The position numbers were made by a program, and so were the translations under genes. Under the pieces are notes generated by a model. The model made no database searches. It was not told the origin of the DNA and saw only the letters and a list, made by a program, of their open reading frames with translations. From Clostridiales bacterium (GTDB taxonomy: Bacteria > Bacillota > Clostridia > Lachnospirales > Lachnospiraceae), in contig JAHAFI010000003.1 in the NCBI GenBank assembly GCA_018374355.1, positions 82,092 through 146,091 of the forward strand: 64,000 bases of DNA, given 5' to 3'. Position 1 is the first letter of the stretch. Each line of letters begins with the position of its first letter. Below are positions 44,128 through 52,900 of the stretch, one piece after another.

Positions 44128-44913
44128 ATGGCAAAAATTATATCAGTAGTAAACCAGAAAGGCGGAACTGGAAAATCCGCATGTGCAGCAAATCTTGGTG
44201 TAGGGTTGGCTCTTATGAATAAGAAGGTGTTAGTCGTGGATGCTGATCCTCAGTCAGATGTGTCTGCTGGATTTGGATTCCGTGACTGCGATAATAGTAA
44301 TGAAACATTAACAACGCTGATGGAAATGGTGTTGAATGATGAAGATATTCCGGAAGACTGCTTTATCCAGCATACAGAGGAAGGTATTGATATTATCTGT
44401 TCCAATATTGGATTGGCAGGAACAGAAGTACAGCTTGTGAATGCAATGAGCCGTGAGTTTGTCCTGAAACAGATATTAAACAGGGTAAAAGACAGGTACG
44501 ATACAGTTTTGATAGATTGTATGCCATCTTTGGGTATGATCACCATCAATGCCCTGGCAGCATCGGATGAAGTATTGATTCCGGTAGAAGCATCTTATCT
44601 TCCAATCAAAGGACTGCAGCAGCTCTTGAAGACAATCGGTAAAGTAAGAAGACAGATTAACCCGAAACTACAGATTGCCGGTATCCTTTTCAGTATGGTG
44701 GATGCCCATACAAATGATGCAAGAAACAATATGGAATTGCTTCATAATGCCTATGGAAATCGGATTCATGTGTTTGACAATTATATTCCATTTTCTGTCA
44801 GGATGAAAGAAGCGGTCAGAGAGGGACAGAGTATTTTTAAATACGAACCAAAAGGTAAAGTTGCGAAAGCATATATGAGTTTTACGGAGGAGGTCCTTGA
44901 ACATGGCAGGTAA
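44128..44913 (+). CDS. parA: ParA/Soj-family ATPase of the mobile element
   Basis: This 261-residue ATPase has the deviant Walker A motif KGGTGKSA, VVDADPQSD and VLIDCMPSLG. With ParB it would maintain or position the element when circular. GGAAAGG at 44114-44120 favours ATG 44128; the ATG at 44122 is too close to it. It overlaps parB by 11 bases. It is the first gene of the mobile region. Confidence 0.92.
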   Translation: MAKIISVVNQKGGTGKSACAANLGVGLALMNKKVLVVDADPQSDVSAGFGFRDCDNSNETLTTLMEMVLNDEDIPEDCFIQHTEEGIDIICSNIGLAGTEVQLVNAMSREFVLKQILNRVKDRYDTVLIDCMPSLGMITINALAASDEVLIPVEASYLPIKGLQQLLKTIGKVRRQINPKLQIAGILFSMVDAHTNDARNNMELLHNAYGNRIHVFDNYIPFSVRMKEAVREGQSIFKYEPKGKVAKAYMSFTEEVLEHGR

Positions 44914-45760
44914 AAAGAAATCAACGCCAATCCCGTTACAGTCATTAGATGCCCTGTTCGGAACGACAAGTGAGGAACAGGCAGGCATCCAACAGATTGC
45001 TCTGGATAATCTGCATTCCTTCTCAAATCATCCGTTTAAGGTTCTGGATGATGACAAGATGATTGAGTTGTCTGAAAGTGTGAGGACGCATGGGGTTTTG
45101 GTGCCTGGTATTGTGAGAATAAAGGACACCGGTGGTTATGAAATTATAGCGGGGCACCGCCGTAAGAGGGCGTGTGAGATTGCTGGTTTGAAAACCATGC
45201 CAGTCCTTATTAAGGATCTGACAGATGATGAATCGACTGTGATTATGGTTGATTCAAACATTCAGCGTGAAGAACTGTTGATCAGTGAAAAGGCATTTGC
45301 CTATAAGATGAAATATGATGCATTGAAACGTCAGGGCAAACGAAGTGATTTAACTTCTTGCCAAGTTGGCAAGAAGTTGGCGGCAGAGGATATCAGCCAA
45401 AATTCAGAGGATAGTACACGGCAGATTCTCAGATATATCCATCTGACGGAATTACATCCGGTTCTTCTGGATATGGCTGATCATAAACAGCTCCCGTTTA
45501 ATACAGCTGTTGAATTATCATATTTGAAAAAAGAGGAGCAGGATATATTGCTGCAGTATATGGGTAACCATGAAATGGTTCCATCCATGAAGCAGGCACA
45601 GGAAATGAAAAAGTGTTCTAAGGAACATTTACTGACATATCCGGAAATTGATAGTATCTGTTGCCAGGGTAAAACAGAGAAATTACAGGTGAAACTGCCG
45701 GAAAAGAAGCTCCGGATGTTTTTCCCGGATAGTTATACAAAAGAGCAGATTCCTGGATAA
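44903..45760 (+). CDS. parB: ParB/RepB-like partition protein, probably truncated at the C-terminus
   Basis: The 285-residue product has the ParB N-domain with AGHRRKRACEIAG and a central helix-turn-helix region. GGAGGAGG at 44886-44893 favours ATG 44903. The C-terminus ends SYTKEQIPG, whereas element-type ParB proteins normally continue past EQI with a helix of some 15-20 residues. From there the DNA in another frame codes for the interior of a Cna-B surface protein, so the natural 3' end seems to have been replaced by a deletion junction near 45749. Confidence 0.85.
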   Translation: MAGKKKSTPIPLQSLDALFGTTSEEQAGIQQIALDNLHSFSNHPFKVLDDDKMIELSESVRTHGVLVPGIVRIKDTGGYEIIAGHRRKRACEIAGLKTMPVLIKDLTDDESTVIMVDSNIQREELLISEKAFAYKMKYDALKRQGKRSDLTSCQVGKKLAAEDISQNSEDSTRQILRYIHLTELHPVLLDMADHKQLPFNTAVELSYLKKEEQDILLQYMGNHEMVPSMKQAQEMKKCSKEHLLTYPEIDSICCQGKTEKLQVKLPEKKLRMFFPDSYTKEQIPG

Positions 45761-47450
45761 AGTAACGCTTCTGGATAACGCAAAAGGCACGGTGGAGCAT
45801 CTGTTTGAGTATATCACCGGAAGCCTTACCGAAGTTACCTTTCACGTTTATGCCGCTGAAGATATCAAAGCGGCAGATGGTGTCAGCGAGGATTATTTTA
45901 AAGCAGATGAACTGGTGGGAACCATTACCACCGATACCAATGGTATTGCACAGCTTGGGGATCTTCCGGTTGGAAAATACTATGTGAAAGAGGCAGAAAC
46001 TGCCCATGGTTATGTGCTGGATGGGGAACCGAGATATGTGGATTTAAGTTACCGTGACCAGGATACCCCGGTGGTAACGTATGATGAAGCATGGCAGAAT
46101 AACCGCCAGAAAGTCAAAGTGACCGTCCTGAAAAAGGAAAAAGACACCGAACGAGTTCTGGCAGGCGGTATCTTCGGATTGTTTACAAGGGAGGATATCA
46201 AAAATGTGGGCGGTGATGTCCTGATGGAAGCAGATACGCTCATTGAGCTTAAGACCACGGATGAAAACGGTCAGATCACCTTTATGGCAGACCTACCGGT
46301 AGACGGCAACTATTATGTGAAGGAGCTGTATGCCCCGGATGGTTTTGTGACCACCAATGAGGAACAGGATTTCACCTTTGAATATGCCGGTGCGGACCAG
46401 GCAGAGGTAAGCTATGATTTTACCTTTGAAAATGAGGCAACAACCGTGGAATTGACAAAAACCGACCTGACAACAGGGGATGAACTCCCGGGTGCCCACC
46501 TGAAAGTGACCGATGAGGATGGAAATGTTGTGGATGAATGGGTATCCACAGAAGAAGCCCATGTGATCAAAGAGCTGGTAGTCGGCAAAACCTACACCAT
46601 GACAGAAACCAAACCTGCAGATGGATATGTAACCGCAGAAAGCATCGAATTTACCATCGAGAATACTGCGGAAATCCAGAAGCATGAAATGAAGGATGAT
46701 GTGACAAAGGTACAGATCAGCAAGACAGATATCACCGGAGACCAGGAGATCCCGGGTGCGAAGCTTACGATCCTGGATGAAAATGACCAGGTAGTGGAAA
46801 GCTGGACTTCCACAGAGGAGCCGCATTATGTGGAGAAGCTGCCGATTGGCAGATACACACTCAGGGAAGAACAGGCACCGAAAGGATTTATCCTGACAGC
46901 CGATGTCTCCTTTGAAGTGAAAGATACCGGCGAGATCCAGACGGTTGTTATGAAGGATGATACCGCAAAAGGTAAAGTGATCCTGAATAAAACAGATAAG
47001 GAAACCGGAGAGCCATTAAAAGGCGTGGAATTTGAACTCCGTGACAGCAAAGGGAAGGTACTGGAGACCTTAAAGACGGATGCTGCCGGTCATGCGGAAA
47101 GCAGCCTTTATGAGATCGCTGATTACAAAGACGGTAAATATGCCGGTGAGAAGAAGTATTATCTGGTGGAAACCAAGACACTGGATGGATATACACTGGA
47201 TGAGACCGAGCATGAGGTGGTATTTGCCTACAAAGATGACAGTACACCGATTGTGGAAGTGACTTTCGACCTGACAAATGACAAGCCGGAAGTTCCACAG
47301 ACAACGGAAGGCACACCGGGAACACCGTCAGCCGGTAATCCGAAGACCGGGGATGAGACGAATCTCTGGCTTCCGGTGGTACTGCTGGCAGTATCTGTAA
47401 GCGGCATTGCCGGACTTCTGGCAGCCAGAAGAAAGAGAAAAAGAAAATAG
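45753..47450 (+). pseudogene. Decapitated SpaA/Cna-B surface protein (sortase substrate)
   Basis: The frame has no signal peptide or credible start: it opens directly with LDKVTLLDNAKGTVEHLFEY, interior sequence of a Cna-B protein. About five Cna-B/SpaA domains follow; the third and fourth are near-tandem copies (LTKTDLTTGDELPGAHL and ISKTDITGDQEIPGAKL). The C-terminus is intact, with sorting signal NPKTGD, a membrane segment and the tail RRKRKRK. GTG 45792 could in theory start translation, but the product would not be exported. A class B sortase that could use NPKTGD is encoded at 59526. Likely a remnant of a conjugation-linked adhesin. Confidence 0.8.
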
Positions 47451-47466
47451 TAACCTTATATGAGCA

Positions 47467-47494
47467 GGGAGCCTTAATTCAGGGCTCCCTTTTA
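47467..47494 (+). terminator. Intrinsic terminator after the Cna-B remnant
   Basis: AGGGAGCC pairs with GGCTCCCT around a short loop, followed by TTTTAT. Confidence 0.8.
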
Positions 47495-47529
47495 TCATAG
47501 CAAAAATCAGGAAAGGACAGGTAAAGAAT

Positions 47530-47670
47530 ATGAAGAAAACAATGAACACAGTGCAGGCTGGGAGAGAAATGCAGGAGAGATCATTCAAGAGAATGATGGC
47601 ATACCAGAAAAAAGCAGAGCAGGCAGTCAACAAAAAGAGAATGAATCAGCACATGATCAGAAGGGGGTAA
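47530..47670 (+). CDS. Small basic protein (46 aa), unknown
   Basis: ATG 47530 follows AAAGGACAGG. The product is rich in Lys, Arg, Met and Gln (MKKTMNTVQAGREMQERSFK at the start), predicted helical, and ends QHMIRRG. The stop is six bases before the next ATG. It may be an element accessory or nucleic-acid binding protein; no family is recognised. Confidence 0.5.
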   Translation: MKKTMNTVQAGREMQERSFKRMMAYQKKAEQAVNKKRMNQHMIRRG

Positions 47671-47676
47671 TTGCGT

Positions 47677-48765
47677 ATGATGAACAGAAAAGACTTTTTT
47701 GAATATGTAAAAGACAATGTGAGGGACTATCTTCCGGAAAAATATGCGGATGCCAACATCCATCTGCAGGAAGTGGTAAAGAAAAACGGGCTGACCTTGA
47801 CGGCGATGGTTATTCCTTCAAAAGACACCAATATCACACCGAATATTTATCTGGATTCCTTTTATCAGGAATACCGGAACGGAAAAAATCCGGATGCCTG
47901 TGTAGGGGATGTGGCAGACCTCTGGATTGAAAATATGGATACGGATTTGTCAGTCGATGTAAATGGCATGTTGGATTATGGAAATGTCAAAGATAAGCTG
48001 CAGATCAGGATGTGCGACCCGGAAAAAAATAAAGAATGGCTGGAAGATAAGGCTGTGACCATGCATGGGGATTTCGCTGCTTATTACACGGTCAACCTGT
48101 CGGAAAATAAAGACGGTATTGCTTCGGTTTTCGTGACAAAGGCTCTTTTGGAGGCATGGAAGATAGATGTCCAGACTCTCCATCAGGATGCGATGGCATC
48201 AGATAAGAGCCGTGGACCGGCTTTATACGCAATAAATGATCTGATGGAGTCCTCCATTATGGGAGAAAAACCCCAGAATCTGTTGAACGGGGACAGAAAG
48301 GCAGAGGAATTTTTCATGCCCATGTTTTGCCTGACGAACGAAACAAAAATGAATGCGGCATCCCTGATCTTGCATGAGGATATCCGTAAACAGATCGGGG
48401 AGTTTATGAAGGGTGATTATTATATCCTGCCTTCTTCCATCCATGAAACACTTCTGTTGCCGGATAATGGGGATTTCGATGTGAAAGCCCTGAATGCCAT
48501 GGTAAAAGAAGTCAATGCAACAGAAGTAGCACTGGAAGATATTCTTTCGGATAAAGTGCAGTTCTGTGATGGCAGAACAGCCGTGATGGAAAATGCGGAG
48601 AAACGGGAAGCACGTCTGGAAAAAGAAAAAGCGGCTGCGGCAGAAAAGCCGGTAGAGAAAACCGGGCTTCATGGAAAGCTGGAAAAGGCGAAGGAAGAGG
48701 TGAAAGCCGGGAATGTCCTGGGAAAGCCACAGGGTAAAACGAGAGATACGGCTATGGTAATGTAG
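47677..48765 (+). CDS. DUF5688-family protein
   Basis: The 362-residue product resembles the DUF5688 proteins frequent in clostridial conjugative elements: DFFEYVKDNVRDYLPEKY at the N-terminus, SKDTNITPNIYLDSFY and YILPSSIHETLLLPD. Function is unknown. It has no signal peptide or membrane span and ends with a Lys/Glu-rich segment. GGGGG before ATG 47677 is a modest ribosome site. Downstream is a GC-rich hairpin (48780-48808). Confidence 0.8.
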   Translation: MMNRKDFFEYVKDNVRDYLPEKYADANIHLQEVVKKNGLTLTAMVIPSKDTNITPNIYLDSFYQEYRNGKNPDACVGDVADLWIENMDTDLSVDVNGMLDYGNVKDKLQIRMCDPEKNKEWLEDKAVTMHGDFAAYYTVNLSENKDGIASVFVTKALLEAWKIDVQTLHQDAMASDKSRGPALYAINDLMESSIMGEKPQNLLNGDRKAEEFFMPMFCLTNETKMNAASLILHEDIRKQIGEFMKGDYYILPSSIHETLLLPDNGDFDVKALNAMVKEVNATEVALEDILSDKVQFCDGRTAVMENAEKREARLEKEKAAAAEKPVEKTGLHGKLEKAKEEVKAGNVLGKPQGKTRDTAMVM

Positions 48766-48779
48766 GTAAATAATTTGGG

Positions 48780-48808
48780 GCGGGAACTGCGGTTGTGGTT
48801 CCCGCTTT
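48780..48808 (+). terminator. Possible terminator after the DUF5688 gene
   Basis: GCGGGAAC pairs with GTTCCCGC around a 10-base loop and is followed by TTTG. The U-run is weak. Confidence 0.5.
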
Positions 48809-48826
48809 GTTGAAAGGAGAATGTAT

Positions 48827-49138
48827 ATGTCAGGATGGTGCTTATTCGGAGATGAAAAAAGAGAATCATTTGAAAGAGACTTGAAGCCAGAATATCTTTT
48901 GGATGATATGAGAAGGTATCAGAGGGTTTTTGGCGAAGAATTTGGTATCAAAGAACTTCTGACTATTCAGGATTTAAGAGTAAAGGCATTGATAGCGGAG
49001 GCAATCAACAATGTACCGGAATTTTTATTGGATCAGATTGGAAAAGCCAGGAACAGTTATGAGTTCCCTTCCCTTGTAACGGAACTCGGGCGTATTGCAG
49101 ATGTGATGGAAGAGGTTGTGGAGGGAGAAGGGGAATGA
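48827..49138 (+). CDS. Hypothetical element protein (103 aa)
   Basis: AAAGGAG at 48813-48819 favours ATG 48827 over ATG 48821, which is too close to it. The product is acidic and mostly helical, beginning MSGWCLFGDEKRESFERDL and ending EEVVEGEGE. No family is recognised. Its stop overlaps the next small gene (ATGA), so it belongs to the same operon as the RadC and helicase genes. Confidence 0.6.
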   Translation: MSGWCLFGDEKRESFERDLKPEYLLDDMRRYQRVFGEEFGIKELLTIQDLRVKALIAEAINNVPEFLLDQIGKARNSYEFPSLVTELGRIADVMEEVVEGEGE

Positions 49139-49281
49139 GCAGCAAAATGAAAGTGGAAGAAAGAAAAAGGTTATCCGGATATCTCCGGAAATGCCTGGAG
49201 TCACAAAAAGACCAGGAGTTCATTCTTCAAATCCCCTTAAAGAGAGGAGTATCGGAACGTGAAAAGAAAATACGGAATTGA
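49135..49281 (+). CDS. Small hypothetical protein (48 aa) coupled to radC
   Basis: It starts at ATG 49135, overlapping the upstream stop, and ends at 49281, overlapping the radC start by 23 bases. The product is highly charged (MSSKMKVEERKRLSGYLRKC at the start) with no membrane segment. Coupled overlaps on both sides support that it is real, but the family is unknown. Confidence 0.5.
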   Translation: MSSKMKVEERKRLSGYLRKCLESQKDQEFILQIPLKRGVSEREKKIRN

Positions 49282-49900
49282 CCAGGTATCGGTTCGTCTT
49301 GTGAAAGAAGCACCGATCCTGAGTGAGGAAGAAATCTCTACACCGGAAGATGCGATCCGGGTATTGGGAGATACCTTTAAAGACTATGACCGGGAGGTGG
49401 TAGGAGTGGTCCATCTTCGGAGTGATAATGTTCCCATTAACATGACCATCATCAGTATGGGGACACTGAACCAGTCACTGGTGCATCCGAGGGAAGTGTT
49501 AAAAGCGGCGTTCTTATCGAATGCCGCTTCCATCCTTTTGTTCCACAACCATCCAAGTGGCAGCCTGAAACCGTCGAAGGATGATATTGCACTCACGGGC
49601 AGAATGCAGCAGCTTTGTATGCTGGCTGGGATTCCTGTGATTGACCATGTGATTCTCGGCAATGACCAGTCCTATTTTTCTTTCCGGGAAAAAAAGATCC
49701 TTCCTATGGAGCAGGTTCAATACTCTGTGGATTTGAATGATATCAATTTGAAAGTGGCAGAAAAGGAAGCAGAGAATTACGGATATGAAAAAACACATAA
49801 AAAATCAATCAAGGAATCACTGGAGGAAAACCGGAAAAAGATCGCATCCGGTCAGAAAACATCCGGTGTGAAGAAAAAACGGGAAACGACGATAGAATGA
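49259..49900 (+). CDS. RadC-like JAB/MPN domain protein
   Basis: The 213-residue product has the JAMM metal motif HNHPSGSLKPSKDD with an upstream Glu region (LVHPREV), as in RadC-family proteins. Despite the name, RadC homologues have no proven DNA-repair role; those on mobile elements are thought to act as antirestriction or DNA-processing helpers. The start is GTG 49259 with AGAGAGGAG upstream. The C-terminus is a Lys-rich tail. It directly precedes the giant helicase gene. Confidence 0.88.
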   Translation: MKRKYGIDQVSVRLVKEAPILSEEEISTPEDAIRVLGDTFKDYDREVVGVVHLRSDNVPINMTIISMGTLNQSLVHPREVLKAAFLSNAASILLFHNHPSGSLKPSKDDIALTGRMQQLCMLAGIPVIDHVILGNDQSYFSFREKKILPMEQVQYSVDLNDINLKVAEKEAENYGYEKTHKKSIKESLEENRKKIASGQKTSGVKKKRETTIE

Positions 49901-49911
49901 GAGGAGGATGA

Positions 49912-52900
49912 ATGGGTATGGCAAATAAATTATATGCCATGGAACAGCTGACGGAAGAAGTCGCAAAGGACATTGCAGCAAAGCCGGAAGAGTGGATGCG
50001 TTTTCTGGATACCGCATCCAGCTTATATAAATACACCTTTGATGAACAGCTTCTGATCTTTGCCCAGAGACCGGAAGCAACGGCAGTGGCATCCATGGAG
50101 GTATGGAATAAGCGGATGTACCGATGGATCAGGAAAGGGTCAAAAGGGATTGCCCTGATTGATTATACATCCGGCCCGAAGAACCGCCTGCGGTATGTGT
50201 TTGATATTTCGGATACTTATAAGGTGAGGAATCTGGGGAAAGACCCGGCTTTATGGGTGCTGCCACAGGATGACCGTTCCCTTGCGGCAGATTATCTGCA
50301 GAGAGCGTATGGATTGGACGAAGGAGATGGCGGGCTTGCCGGAACCCTGTATCAGGCAGCACAGGAAAGTGTACGGGAGTGGCTTCCGGATGCGTTTGAT
50401 GAACTGAAACAGGATGTGCAGGGGACATTTCTGGAAGAACTGGATGAGCAGAACCAGGAAGTGGAGTTCCGGGACCTTATGACGGACAGTGTATGGTATG
50501 TCCTATTAAAGCGGTGTGGCATGGATACGGAAGCGTACCTGTCTGCGGACAGCCTGCGGCATATCACGGATTTTAATGACCTCCGTGTGCTTGGACACCT
50601 TGGCACAGCGGTCAATGAGATCTGCCGACCGATTCTGATGCAGCTTGGACGGTATGTCCTTATGGATATGGAAAATGACAGGAAAACGGTTGCAAAAGAA
50701 TCGGAAGTGGTCTATAATGAATTTAACACGTTAATTCGTGAAAGTGGAGAAATTACACCAGAACCAGAGATAGAAGAAAACAAGGAGGAAACAGAGCATG
50801 AGAGAGATCACTTACAGCAGGAACGGGGATTATCTGATCCCGGATATCGAACTGGAGGAGACCAGGGGAACCATCGGGAAATACGGGATGATGCGGAAGG
50901 AATATCTGAGGAACCACAAGAAAGCCAGGTTCAGCATACTGGCACTGCAGAACAGGCTGGACAGCCATCTGATGGAAGTGGACAGCGAAGCCAGACAGAA
51001 AGTGGAAGACCTGACCATGCAGCTTCTGGAGAAAGACCCGGCACCGGAGAAATCAGCCGACAGCATGGCTTGGACACGTCACATGAACCGGATCCGGGCA
51101 CAGGCAGAGGAACTGGTAGTTCGGGAGATTATATACAATTAAGCCTGTTCCCCACAGAGGAAGAACAGTTTGGAGAGATCAGGAAAGCGGCAGCTGCACT
51201 CACACAGCCAGCCGCTTTTTTTGTTTCGGATGAGATCGTGGATGATGTGCTTCGTACCGGAAGCGGACGGAAGAATACGTTATTCCATATCACTGCAAAG
51301 CTTGTAGAGGGAATTGACCATGAGGAGCTGAGAAGTTTTCTCATCCAGGAATATGGTACCGGCGGGAAAGGGTTTGAGTTTTCCGGCCAGAAATTCAGCG
51401 TCTGGTATGACGGGGACGGGATGCGATTCCGACGTGGGGAATCTGCAAGACGAGGTTATGACCGTATGCTTACCTGGGAAGAAGCGGCAAACCGCATTCA
51501 GGATATGTATGATGCGGGGACTTATGTCTCCAACGTGATTATGCAAAATTCCATTAAAGTGGAATGCGATGAGCTTTCCAGCCTGCTGGCACTCCATTTC
51601 CGGGATACCGGGGCTATCCGGGGAATATACAGCCATACAGAAACGACCGAAAGGTTCCGTGCAGGTCTGGATGACCGAGAGCAGACAAGGGAGTATTACC
51701 AGATGCTTGTGGAACTGGAACGGGATATGGAACGTCATCCGGAAAACTATATGAGGTACCAGATCCGGAATAATCCGATATACAAGCAGAGGGTCTATGA
51801 CCTTGGAAGGACGCTCGATTGGAGCCGGCAGAAAGAAACTGTAACACCGCCGGAAATGGCTTTTATTACGCAGGATGAGATCGACTCTGTTTTACGAAGA
51901 GGCGGAAATATAGCTGGTGGAAGGAACCGTATCTATGAGTTTTTCATGGAACACCACGATGAAAAAGAAACCGCCGACTTTTTAAAGCATGAGTATGGAG
52001 ACGGAGGATGCACGCCGGGCATTCAGGGAAGCGATCTTTCCGATGAGTGGCATGACGCAAAAGGAATCCGTTTGAGCAAAGGGCAGATTTCCAACCCGAG
52101 CCTGAGAACAGTTATCAAGTGGAAACAGGCAGCTTTAAGGACAAGGCAGCTGATCCGGATGGATGATTTTTTGTCACCGGAAGAACTGGAAAAGTATGAA
52201 GAACGGCAGGAAGCACAGCGGCTTGCTGATATGGAGGAAGTAAAGCAGTCACTGGGAACGGAGGAAGTTCCGGAAGAGATTGAGGAAGTTCATGAAGAGG
52301 TTCCTGCGGAAGAAAATGTGGAAGATAAGCCGGAAGAAAGCGGGCAGCCATTAAGGGCAGAAGACGTGCAGAACCTGGTCTTAGTAAACCGCCAGTATTC
52401 CTCTGTGAGCAGGACAACGGAGTATGACTTTACCTGTGAGATACGTGGAGAGCAGGATATCCTGCATTACACTGTGGAATACCATGATGACGGGGAAGGG
52501 TTTACCATCCATACGGAAAAAGATGATATCTGGGAGAGGATGTCCGAACCGGAACTGGAACGGCTGGAGATGGTACTGGAACGGGAAGCCCTTTATTTTC
52601 AATACCATGAGGATATTGAAAATGCAGCAAATCTGGAAGAACTCCGGGAAGTCAGCTACAGTATCATGGAAAATGAATCCGTTTATTTTCAGCAAATATC
52701 GGAACGTGTCTGGAATGAGTATGGGGAAAGGGAACGTGCATTATCTGCGGAGATACCGGCTGTCAATTTTCATATCACGGATGACCAGCTGGGCTATGGA
52801 ACGGCAAAGGAAAAATTCAGAGCCAATGTGATGGCAATCCAGGTTCTGAAAAAATGTGAAAGCGAGAACCGTTATGCATCACCAGAGGAGCAGGAAATCC

